The position numbers and the translations under genes were made by a program. A stretch of 18,630 nt of DNA from Pseudanabaena sp. UBA1465 (lineage in GTDB: Bacteria; Cyanobacteriota; Cyanobacteriia; Pseudanabaenales; Pseudanabaenaceae), in assembly GCA_002325645.1 (NCBI GenBank), contig DCSN01000102.1:36144-54773 (forward strand), given 5' to 3'. Positions 5,258 to 12,838 of the stretch are shown here, one piece after another (positions within the stretch are counted from its first letter, which is position 1; every line of letters starts with the position of its first letter). A model generated the notes under the pieces. The model made no database searches and had not been told where the DNA came from. It worked only from the letters and a program-made list of their open reading frames with translations.

Positions 5258-7594
5258 ATGGTCATAAAATTGCCGCTAAAAACTATCCTCTGGAAATGGC
5301 GTGGGATTGCGATCGCTGCGCCGACTATTTCAATGTTGGCGATCGGATTGCGACTAGTTGGGGCGTTAGAACTGATGGAATTAGCCACCCTTGACCAGTT
5401 TTTTCGGTGGCGATCGCCTGAGCCTGAAGATAATCGAATTGTAATTATTGGCATTGATGAAGCGGATGTGCGTCAATATGCTTGGCCGATTGATGATGCT
5501 TTGTTAACCAAATTATTAGACAAAGTACGCAAACAACAGCCTCGTGTGATCGGTCTAGATCTTGCGCGTGATCAGCCCGTTGGTGCTGGATATTCACAGT
5601 TAGAGAAATTATTTAAAAGTACACCGAACTTGATTGGTATTACCAAAAGCGCCGATCAAGTTAATTCCAATTTCGCGATCGCTAGTTCCAATATTAGTCC
5701 TCCTCCTATATTGGCGGCGAACGATCAAGTTGGTGCGGTCAATCTACCGTTTGATGCCGATGGCAGGATTCGGCGCGGATTACTGGCTTTACGTTTACCA
5801 AATGACGAGTTTACACCTAGTTTCGGTTTGCAGATCGCTCTATTCTATTTGGATGGCGAAAAAGTAATTCCGTTTGAAGATCAAGCGCTCCGTCCCCCCA
5901 GATTGCGCGAAAATGATGGCGGCTATAGCCGTGCCGATGTGGGCGGACATCAATTTATGATTAACTATCGCCGATCTCGTCAGGGCTTTCAGACAGTGCG
6001 AATGGCGGATCTATTGGAAGATAAAATTGCGCCAGATTTGCTACGCGATCGCGTGGTGATGATTGGTACAACTGCGATCAGTTTAAGAGATTGGTTTTTC
6101 ACTCCCCTCGATAGTGGGATCGGCAGCCCACGCATTTCCACTTCAGGAATTGAAGTTCATACTCAAATTGTCAGCCATATTCTCAGTATTGCCTTGGATG
6201 GACGTTCAGGCATTCAATCTTGGGGAAAACCTTGGGAATATCTATGGATTATTGGTTGGTCTCTAATTGGTTCATTGTTGATTTGGCAATGGCGGAATGT
6301 CAGTTCTAAGGATCGTGAATTTCAGGTGCTAATACTGCGATCGCTTAGTATCCTAGTAATAGGTGGTAGTCTGTTTGCAATTTGTTTTTACGCCTTAGTC
6401 TATGGTTGGTGGTTGCCCTTTGTACCTGCGATGATTGGATTTTTGGGTGGTGGCGCGATCGTAACTAGCTATTTAGCAATCACGGCCGCCCAAATTCGGG
6501 CTTGTTTTAGTCGCTATTTAACCGATGCGGTTGTACAGAGTTTATTGGAAACTCCTGAAGGACTGAAGTTAGGAGGCGATCGCCGCAAAGTGACGATTCT
6601 CATGTGTGACCTGCGCGGCTTTTCCACGATTTCCGAAAAGATGCCGCCTGAAAAAGTAGTGGAAATTCTCAATGTATTTTTAGGGACAATGACCGAGGCG
6701 ATCGCGCCCTATCAAGGCACTATTGATGAATTTATCGGCGACGCGATTTTGGTTCTATTTGGTGCGCCAATTTATCGAGAAGATGATGCCGCCAGAGCCG
6801 TCGCCAGTGCGATCGCGATGCAGCTTGCCATGCGATCGGTGAATGCCAAACTCACCCAAATGGAACTCCCCGAAATTGCGATGGGTATTGGGATTAACAC
6901 AGGGGATGTGGTTGCTGGGAATATCGGTTCCCAATCTCGCGCTAAATATGCCGTAGTTGGCAATCATGTAAACCTGACCGCAAGGATCGAATCCTATACC
7001 GTTGGTGGACAGATTTTGATCGCAGAAAGCACCTATCAGGAGATACAGGAAATTGTAAAAACTAACGGTTCAATGAAGGTGGAACCCAAAGGAGTGTCCG
7101 CACCCATCTCAATTTATGATGTTTGTGGAATTGGCGGCACTTACAATCTAGAACTTCCATCTATTAATGATTCGTTGCAAACACTGCCCCATCCTATTCC
7201 TGTTACCTATCGAATTCTAGAAGAGAAGCATTTAGGGATAGAAGTGTTTACAGGTAAATTGCACCAGCTTTCCCCCCACGGTGCAGAGATTTTAGGAGAG
7301 CAGGATATTCCTATATTAACTAATCTCAAAATCCATCTACAAGTTGAGATCCCCAATCCAACTAACCCTTCTCAACAGGTAACAATAGAAGGCGAGATCT
7401 ATGCCAAAGTCTTAAAAAATCATCAACCACATCAAATAATGCGCTCAGACCAATTAGAAGAAGAAAGAGAGGGGGAGAGGCGATCGCGGCATTACCAACA
7501 AATTTATGTGCATTTCACTACAGTTCCCAGCGATCTTAAAACATGGATTAAGTCAGTCATTCCTCAATGCTCGGCAAGCCGCCAATCTTGTTGA
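5258..7594 (+). CDS. CHASE2 sensor / class III nucleotide cyclase
   Basis: This is a membrane signalling enzyme of 778 residues if the ATG at 5258 is used (GAGGGA precedes it). A longer reading from a TTG at 5210 would run through the hairpin and is unlikely. Order: N-terminal span (about residues 15-35), periplasmic CHASE2 domain (from LDQFFRWRSPEPEDNRIVIIGIDE at about residue 45 to about 300), three membrane spans (about 325-425), a class III cyclase domain (about 443-610) and a PilZ-like C-terminal region (about 645-770). The cyclase has metal-binding Asp451 (CDLRGFS) and Asp495 (FIGDA), and transition-state Asn572 and Arg576 (VNLTAR). The purine-selecting positions are Glu491 and Ala565 rather than the adenylate cyclase Lys/Asp or Lys/Thr pair, so the product could be cGMP. 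The last 10 codons and the stop come from an acnB-like fragment. Confidence 0.9.
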   Translation: MVIKLPLKTILWKWRGIAIAAPTISMLAIGLRLVGALELMELATLDQFFRWRSPEPEDNRIVIIGIDEADVRQYAWPIDDALLTKLLDKVRKQQPRVIGLDLARDQPVGAGYSQLEKLFKSTPNLIGITKSADQVNSNFAIASSNISPPPILAANDQVGAVNLPFDADGRIRRGLLALRLPNDEFTPSFGLQIALFYLDGEKVIPFEDQALRPPRLRENDGGYSRADVGGHQFMINYRRSRQGFQTVRMADLLEDKIAPDLLRDRVVMIGTTAISLRDWFFTPLDSGIGSPRISTSGIEVHTQIVSHILSIALDGRSGIQSWGKPWEYLWIIGWSLIGSLLIWQWRNVSSKDREFQVLILRSLSILVIGGSLFAICFYALVYGWWLPFVPAMIGFLGGGAIVTSYLAITAAQIRACFSRYLTDAVVQSLLETPEGLKLGGDRRKVTILMCDLRGFSTISEKMPPEKVVEILNVFLGTMTEAIAPYQGTIDEFIGDAILVLFGAPIYREDDAARAVASAIAMQLAMRSVNAKLTQMELPEIAMGIGINTGDVVAGNIGSQSRAKYAVVGNHVNLTARIESYTVGGQILIAESTYQEIQEIVKTNGSMKVEPKGVSAPISIYDVCGIGGTYNLELPSINDSLQTLPHPIPVTYRILEEKHLGIEVFTGKLHQLSPHGAEILGEQDIPILTNLKIHLQVEIPNPTNPSQQVTIEGEIYAKVLKNHQPHQIMRSDQLEEEREGERRSRHYQQIYVHFTTVPSDLKTWIKSVIPQCSASRQSC

Positions 7595-7664
7595 ATTATT
7601 GCAAAATCCGCCCACTGGCGAAGAAGAGTTTTTACTTTCGTTACTACGCGATCGGCTCTCCTAA
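7563..7664 (+). pseudogene. Fragment of an acnB gene (codons 22-54 equivalent)
   Basis: In the frame starting at 7563 the DNA encodes LNARQAANLVELLQNPP, then TGEEEFLLSLLRDRLS and a stop at 7662-7664. Aligned without gaps to the intact acnB at 12902-13000, I count 77 of 99 identical bases and 26 of 33 identical residues; eight codons differ silently. The first 21 codons and everything after codon 54 are missing. The pattern of divergence shows long evolution as a coding sequence, so it derives from a diverged acnB rather than a recent copy of the local one. It overlaps the 3' end of the cyclase gene in another frame and provides that gene's stop codon. Confidence 0.85.
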
Positions 7665-7667
7665 AAG

Positions 7668-7934
7668 TTATTTCCCACCCGTTATTTCAGGCTGATCTGG
7701 TAATTTACGATTCCTCTCATCTTCTTCATCTTTCTTTTTCTGAGCGATTCCCATTGAAGTATCAAGTTGTTCAAAGTTATCACTACTAAGTCCATGTCTT
7801 TGTTTTGCTTGATCAGAAATGTCTGTAATTATTGCGGGGGCGGAATCCTCTGGTAAATCAGGGTTTTTCGCAATCATTTCATCATAAACAGCGATCGCCG
7901 AGACAAAGAATATCGAGGCACAAAAATTAATCAT
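7668..7934 (-). CDS. Small hypothetical protein, minus strand
   Basis: The 88-codon ORF has ATG at 7932-7934. The N-terminus has a hydrophobic stretch (FCASIFFVSAIAVY) and the rest is charged and probably disordered (QKKKDEEDERNRKLPDQ). Its ATG overlaps the stop of an upstream 56-codon ORF as ATGA, so the two could be translationally coupled. Alternatively, a single frame slip split one original gene at this point. The family is not recognised. It lies between the acnB fragment and the restriction-modification gene and is transcribed away from the latter. Confidence 0.45.
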   Translation of the reverse strand: MINFCASIFFVSAIAVYDEMIAKNPDLPEDSAPAIITDISDQAKQRHGLSSDNFEQLDTSMGIAQKKKDEEDERNRKLPDQPEITGGK

Positions 7935-8101
7935 ATCGGGATCAGCTTCATGTGCAGTTGTTTACGGCGCTCGAACTCGGTATGAATATTTTGCAGGGTG
8001 GTATTTGCCTTGCTGATTTGGCGATCGCTGTCGGCGAAGTCTTTAGCGATCGCCAAAAAACAATTATTGCTAGAATATCCTGACGATAGGAAATAACTCA
8101 T
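7931..8101 (-). CDS. Small hypothetical ORF upstream of the 88-codon gene, possibly a broken gene part
   Basis: The 56-codon minus-strand ORF runs from ATG at 8099-8101 to TGA at 7931-7933. The first 16 codons look random, but from LAIAKDFADSDRQISKAN to the end (TEFERRKQLHMKLIPI) it reads like a charged coiled coil. The stop overlaps the next ATG (ATGA). Its ATG overlaps the start codon of the restriction-modification gene on the other strand (CATG at 8099-8102). That makes this exact start doubtful; the TTG at about 8053 is an alternative. It may be the N-terminal half of one frameshifted gene together with the downstream ORF. Confidence 0.35.
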   Translation of the reverse strand: MSYFLSSGYSSNNCFLAIAKDFADSDRQISKANTTLQNIHTEFERRKQLHMKLIPI

Positions 8102-11100
8102 GACGACTCAGATCCAAGTTTATTTACAAGATGTGACGCAGATTTATCAAAAGGGGAATGCAACGGAGCATACCTATCGTCCTGCGTTGAAAAAGTTGCT
8201 TGAGTCGTTTGGTAATGATATTTTGGCGGTGAATGAACCGAAACGGATTGCTTGTGGTGCGCCAGATTTTTGGATTGGACAGGGGGCTTTAGAGGTTGGA
8301 CATCTTGAGGCTAAGGATATTGGAATTGCGTTAAAGGGACTTGAGAAGAAGGATCAAATGAAGCGTTATTTTAACGGTTTGGGAAATTTGATTTTAACGG
8401 ATCATTTAGAATTTCGATGGTATGTGGATGGGGAGTTACGGCTATCGGCGGCTGTGGCAACTTTTGACAAGCAGAAAAAGATTAAGGCTGATGCTGATGG
8501 AATTGCAGAGGTTGATCAACTTTTGCGACAGTTTCTTTTAACTAAGGTTGTCCAAGTCACGACTCCCAAAGCTTTAGCGAAGAGGATGGCGGCTTTGGCA
8601 CAGTTGATAAGGGATGCTATTAATACTGCTCTCAATGATAGCGATCGCGGTGGGATGTTGCGACAACAGTTAGAATCTTTTCGGGCGGTGTTGATTCGCG
8701 ATTTGACGGGTGAACAGTTTGCGGATATGTATGCTCAGACGATTTGTTATGGTTTGTTTGCGGCGCGTTGCAATACGGATCAGGTGAGTACGTTTACGAG
8801 GGAAACGGCAGGTTTTCGCTTGCCAAAAACAAATCCATTTTTGCGGAGTATTTTTAATCAGATTGCGGGTTCGGAATTGGACGATCGCATTACTTGGGCG
8901 GTGGATACTTTGGCGACTATTTTGCAGCAAACGGATATGTCGGCTATTTTGAGCGATTTTGGTAAGAGCGATCGCCGTGAAGATCCTGTGGTGCATTTTT
9001 ATGAGACTTTCTTGGCGGAATATGATCCGAAGATGCGCGAGTCACGGGGGGTTTACTATACGCCTGAGCCTGTGGTTGGGTATATTGTGCGGAGTGTGGA
9101 TTATATTCTTAAGGAGAAGTTTGGGATTAAGAAGGGGTTGGCGGATAGTACGAAGATTCCTAGCCCTCATCCCCCAGCCCCTTCTCCCAAGGGAGGAGAA
9201 GGGGAGCAAAAAAAAGAATCTTTAAGTCCCTCTCCCCCTTTGGGAGAGGGATTTAGGGTGAGGGCAGATATGCACAAGGTTCTCATTCTCGATCCTGCGG
9301 TGGGGACGGGGACGTTTATGCATCGGGTGATTGAGCATATTTATGAGGGTTTCAAGAATCAGAAGGGGATGTGGTCGGGTTATGTGAGTCAGCATTTGTT
9401 GCCGCGTTTGTTTGGGTTTGAGTTGCTGATGGCTCCTTATACGGTGGCGCACATGAAGTTGGGGTTACTACTAAAGGAGACTGGCTATGATTTTCAGTCT
9501 GAGGAGCGTTTGCGGATTTATTTAACGAATACTTTGCAAGAGTCTTTTCAAATTGAAGATCAGACGGTTAATTTTGGTTCTCGAATTCAAGAAGAGGCTG
9601 AAAAGGCGAAAAAGGTTAAACAAGAGCATCCTGTAATGGTGATTATTGGCAATCCTCCTTATTCTGGACATTCGGTAAATACAGGAGATTGGATTAAGGG
9701 TTTGCTCAATGGGAAGGATATTATCTCAAATACAAAAACTGATAGTTATTTTGAGGTTGATGGGAAGCCTTTGGGAGAGAAAAATCCTAAGTGGTTAAAT
9801 GATGATTATGTGAAGTTTATTCGTTTTAGTCAATGGAGAATCGATCAAACTGGTTACGGAGTTTTGGCTTTTGTTACTAATCATGGTTATTTAGACAATC
9901 CAACTTTTCGAGGGATGCGTCAAAGTTTGTTAAAGACTTTTGATGAGATTTATATTTTAGATTTGCATGGTAATAGCAAGAAGAAAGAAACTTGTCCTGA
10001 TGATTCTGTCGATCAAAATGTGTTTGATATTCAGCAGGGTGTAGCGATTGGAATTTTTGTTAAATATCAAAATAGTCATCAGGAATCAGCAACGATTTAT
10101 CATGCGGATTTATGGGGTAAGCGCGAGGTTTTTGAAAATAAGCAGCTTGTTGGCGGTAAGTATCACTGGTTAGATGAGAGTGATATTAGTTCAATGATTT
10201 CAGAAGAAAATAAATTACAACCAGAAGCGCCATTCTATTTATTTAAACCTCAAAATATCGATTTAAGGTCAGAGTATGATCAATTGTGGGGAATTGGTGA
10301 AGTTATGAAAATTAATGTTTTAGGATTTCAAACTCATAGAGATAATTTTGCAGTTGATTTTGATCAAGAAAATATTATCAAAAGATTTCAAGAACTGAGA
10401 GAGAATAATCTTTCTGATGATGATTATGTTAATAAATACGAACTTAAAGTTAATAAAGATTGGCGTTTAGGTAAAGTCCGTCAGGCTATTCGCTCAGATA
10501 ATCAATGGCAAGATAAAATTACTAGCTGTTTATATCGTCCTTTTGATTGGCGCTATTGTTATTACAGTGATGTAGTAATGGATAGACCTAGACGAGAACT
10601 CATCAATCATGTGTTTAGAAAGGAAAATTTAGTTTTTAATTTACCTAGAATCGTCAAACTGCAAGAATGGCAACATTCACTAGTATCTAATGTTCCATGT
10701 ACTGCAATTTCTATGGATATCAATGGATCTTATGTTTTCCCTCTTTATCTCTACCCAACTACGACAATTCTAAAAGAAGAAGATTTTAATACTCGCCGCC
10801 CAAACCTAGCACCAGAATTTATTAACGAACTTTCCCAAAAACTCGGCTTAGAATTTTTCCCAGATGGCAAAGGCGATCAAGTCAAAACCTTCGCACCAGA
10901 AGACATCTTTAACTACATTTACGCCACCTTCCACTCCCCAACCTATCGCCAACGCTACGCCGAATTTCTCAAAATTGACTTTCCGCGAGTCCCCCTAACC
11001 AGCAACAAACAACTATTTTGGGAACTAGCCACCAAAGGTAACAGACTCGTACAACTCCACCTGATGAAAGAAACAGGCACAGAAATTAGCAGCTATCCCA

Positions 11101-11387
11101 TTGATGGCTCTAACCTTGTCGAGCAAGTCAAATACAACGACACCCAACAACAAATCTGGATTAACGACCAGCAGTATTTCGCCAACATCCCCAACCACAT
11201 TTGGAACTTCTACATCGGCGGCTATCAAGTTTGTCAGAAATGGCTCAAAGACCGTAAAGGACGCGAACTCAGCTTTGACGACCTCGTTCATTATCAAAAC
11301 ATCATTTCTATTTTGGGTGAAACCATCGAGATCATGAATGATATTGATCAAATCATTACTAAACATGGAGGTTTTCCCTTCTCGTAA
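8100..11387 (+). CDS. Single-chain restriction-modification enzyme (type IIG / type ISP-like)
   Basis: The 1095-residue protein combines DNA cleavage and N6-adenine methylation. The N-terminus has a PD-(D/E)xK nuclease signature: Asp56 in APDFW, then Glu70 and Lys72 in GHLEAKD. A helical region with the YYTPEPVVGYIV block (near residue 317) precedes the methyltransferase. AdoMet-binding motif I is DPAVGTGTF (Asp398) and catalytic motif IV is NPPY (residues 518-521). The C-terminal half (about 600-1095) resembles the specificity domain of type ISP enzymes. No helicase motifs are seen, so it should not translocate like LlaGI-type enzymes. AGGA at 8088-8091 supports the ATG at 8100. Residues 354-389 are low-complexity (PHPPAPSPKGGEGE, then SPSPPLGEGFRVRAD) and come from an inserted palindromic repeat. 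No separate methylase or specificity gene is present. Whether the enzyme is active is unknown. Confidence 0.85.
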   Translation: MTTQIQVYLQDVTQIYQKGNATEHTYRPALKKLLESFGNDILAVNEPKRIACGAPDFWIGQGALEVGHLEAKDIGIALKGLEKKDQMKRYFNGLGNLILTDHLEFRWYVDGELRLSAAVATFDKQKKIKADADGIAEVDQLLRQFLLTKVVQVTTPKALAKRMAALAQLIRDAINTALNDSDRGGMLRQQLESFRAVLIRDLTGEQFADMYAQTICYGLFAARCNTDQVSTFTRETAGFRLPKTNPFLRSIFNQIAGSELDDRITWAVDTLATILQQTDMSAILSDFGKSDRREDPVVHFYETFLAEYDPKMRESRGVYYTPEPVVGYIVRSVDYILKEKFGIKKGLADSTKIPSPHPPAPSPKGGEGEQKKESLSPSPPLGEGFRVRADMHKVLILDPAVGTGTFMHRVIEHIYEGFKNQKGMWSGYVSQHLLPRLFGFELLMAPYTVAHMKLGLLLKETGYDFQSEERLRIYLTNTLQESFQIEDQTVNFGSRIQEEAEKAKKVKQEHPVMVIIGNPPYSGHSVNTGDWIKGLLNGKDIISNTKTDSYFEVDGKPLGEKNPKWLNDDYVKFIRFSQWRIDQTGYGVLAFVTNHGYLDNPTFRGMRQSLLKTFDEIYILDLHGNSKKKETCPDDSVDQNVFDIQQGVAIGIFVKYQNSHQESATIYHADLWGKREVFENKQLVGGKYHWLDESDISSMISEENKLQPEAPFYLFKPQNIDLRSEYDQLWGIGEVMKINVLGFQTHRDNFAVDFDQENIIKRFQELRENNLSDDDYVNKYELKVNKDWRLGKVRQAIRSDNQWQDKITSCLYRPFDWRYCYYSDVVMDRPRRELINHVFRKENLVFNLPRIVKLQEWQHSLVSNVPCTAISMDINGSYVFPLYLYPTTTILKEEDFNTRRPNLAPEFINELSQKLGLEFFPDGKGDQVKTFAPEDIFNYIYATFHSPTYRQRYAEFLKIDFPRVPLTSNKQLFWELATKGNRLVQLHLMKETGTEISSYPIDGSNLVEQVKYNDTQQQIWINDQQYFANIPNHIWNFYIGGYQVCQKWLKDRKGRELSFDDLVHYQNIISILGETIEIMNDIDQIITKHGGFPFS
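9160..9266 (+). repeat. Palindromic repeat element inserted in frame in the restriction-modification gene
   Basis: This is a compact element of about 107 bases with two internal hairpins: CCCCTTCTCC (9178-9187) with GGAGAAGGGG (9195-9204), and CCCTCTCCC (9228-9236) with GGGAGAGGG (9242-9250). Its ends are also partly complementary (GCCCTCATCCC at the left, GGGTGAGGGC at the right). Its C-rich then G-rich sequence differs from the host gene. It resembles dispersed intergenic repeats of cyanobacteria (from memory). The gene stays open through it. Confidence 0.8.
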
Positions 11388-11478
11388 ACATAGCAAGCTC
11401 AAAATTATAAATTTCTACGGGAATGGTCTAGCCCTACATTTGGCTAAAATTAAAATAACTACCTAAACTATCAAACCC

Positions 11479-12114
11479 ATGAGCCAACAACCCGTCACCC
11501 TTGAAGACATCTATGCCCTCTTCCGCATATCCCAAGAAGAGCTAAAACGTTCTAGCGAAGAATTCGATCGCCGCATTGCCGAACAAGAACGCCTCGCCGC
11601 CGCCGCCAAAATTGAAAGCGATCGCCGTGCTGCTGAAGCTGCTCGCACCCTTGAAGAAATGAAACGCTCCGTAGCTGAGACAACCCGTACAGTTAACGCC
11701 CTAACTACTCGCTGGGGCAGATTTGTTGAAGAACTCGTTGAACCCGCCGTAGTCAGACTATTTCAAGGGCGTGGCATCGATGTCAAAGAAACACACCCTA
11801 GGGTCAGAGTCAAGCGAGAAACTGTAGCGATGGAAATCGATATCTTAGTAGTAGACACGACTGATGTGGTGTTGGTCGAATGTAAATCTCGGCTTTCCAA
11901 AGATGATGTTAATGAATTTATTGAGAAACTTCAAAAATTTAAGCTTGCATTCCCAGCTTACAAAAACTATCAAGCCTATGGTGCTGTGGCAGGGATTGAA
12001 ATTAATGAAGGAGTAGATCGGTATGCCTATCAACAAGGACTATTCGTAATTCGTCCTTCTGGGGATACAGTAGAAATTGCTAACGATGAGAAGTTTAGGG
12101 CAATAACTTGGTAA
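11479..12114 (+). CDS. Coiled-coil PD-(D/E)xK nuclease-like protein (DUF3782-type)
   Basis: This is a 211-residue protein. Residues 15-75 are a highly charged, Ala/Glu/Arg-rich coiled coil. Residues 80-210 form an alpha/beta domain with a PD-(D/E)xK nuclease core: Asp121 in MEIDILVV, then Glu134 and Lys136 in VVLVECKSR, followed by a helix (VNEFIEKLQKFKL). This matches DUF3782-type proteins, which are widespread in cyanobacteria and often occur with defence genes; their target is not established. It lies 91 bases downstream of the restriction-modification gene on the same strand, so the two may share a transcript. A HIP1 site occurs at 11618-11625. The spread-out motif makes nuclease activity plausible but unproven. 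Confidence 0.75.
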   Translation: MSQQPVTLEDIYALFRISQEELKRSSEEFDRRIAEQERLAAAAKIESDRRAAEAARTLEEMKRSVAETTRTVNALTTRWGRFVEELVEPAVVRLFQGRGIDVKETHPRVRVKRETVAMEIDILVVDTTDVVLVECKSRLSKDDVNEFIEKLQKFKLAFPAYKNYQAYGAVAGIEINEGVDRYAYQQGLFVIRPSGDTVEIANDEKFRAITW

Positions 12115-12132
12115 TTTGTCAAATGTAAATGC

Positions 12133-12579
12133 TTAAACATTTTGAATGCCAATGGGAAAATTATCATCAAAAATTTGTTCAACCGAATAAGGACATTCTT
12201 TCGGTAAATCCTTGGGTTTAAGTCGAGTTTCTTTTTCTGCCAAAACTAAAGCTAACTCGAAACCATCAGCGATCGCTTCCGATAGATAGGATTTTAGGCT
12301 AGGGTTTTTGCGGATTAGTTTTTTGATTTGAATTCTCTGCTCTTTGATGGTCAGTCGCCAACTTTTACCGCGCAACCTCGGTTGCAAATCCCACTTAATC
12401 AAATGCCCCAACAAAATTGCTAAACGATTTTCCAACTCAGATCTTTTTTGGCTCCCCAAGGCTTCAATTTCCTCAGCTAAATTTTCTACGTCTAAGCCTT
12501 CCCATTTACCTAAGCGTAAGCGCTCCACTTGCTCAACTGTCCACCGATAAAAGTCCGAATCATATAGTAGTGTTGTCAT
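12133..12579 (-). CDS. DUF29 family protein
   Basis: The protein is 148 residues from the ATG at 12577-12579. A longer reading from a GTG at 12589-12591 adds MILI, but DUF29 proteins normally begin with MTT-like residues just before LYDSDFYRW, and AAAGG about 11 bases upstream fits the ATG. Conserved DUF29 blocks are LYDSDFYRWT, DVENLAEEIEALGSQKRSELENR, LLGHLIKWDLQPRLRG and SWRLTIKEQR. The protein is a small all-helical cytosolic protein. Its function is unknown, and it often occurs in many copies per genome near mobile or defence genes. It is convergent with the nuclease-like gene (stops 19 bases apart) and divergent from acnB, sharing the 12592-12838 gap. Confidence 0.85.
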   Translation of the reverse strand: MTTLLYDSDFYRWTVEQVERLRLGKWEGLDVENLAEEIEALGSQKRSELENRLAILLGHLIKWDLQPRLRGKSWRLTIKEQRIQIKKLIRKNPSLKSYLSEAIADGFELALVLAEKETRLKPKDLPKECPYSVEQIFDDNFPIGIQNV

Positions 12580-12838
12580 TATCAATATCACCTTTGTTAA
12601 TCAGACGCTAAATCAATATTATAGATTTGCCGTCCTATATTTTTATAAGCGATCCCTTCACAGCATATTTGACTTACAAGGGATAACGAAAGATTGCTAG
12701 GTTTATGGCTATGGGGAGACTAGCTAGAGCAGTATGCGTATTACTGAAAATATATTATCCCAAACATATTTTATGCATCAAAGTTGATTAGGATCGATAA
12801 TTAAGTTAAGTTTTCGCAAAGAATTAAAACAGCAAAGT

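Noticed and set aside
7666..8098. 10-base inverted repeat AGTTATTTCC / GGAAATAACT around the small minus-strand ORFs
   Set aside because: It is short enough to arise by chance over 430 bases, and the right copy includes the ribosome site of the restriction gene; no element structure is evident.
12732..12744. NtcA-like site GTA...TAC upstream of acnB
   Set aside because: The spacer is 7 bases instead of the required 8, and the distance to the nearest -10-like string does not fit an NtcA-activated promoter.
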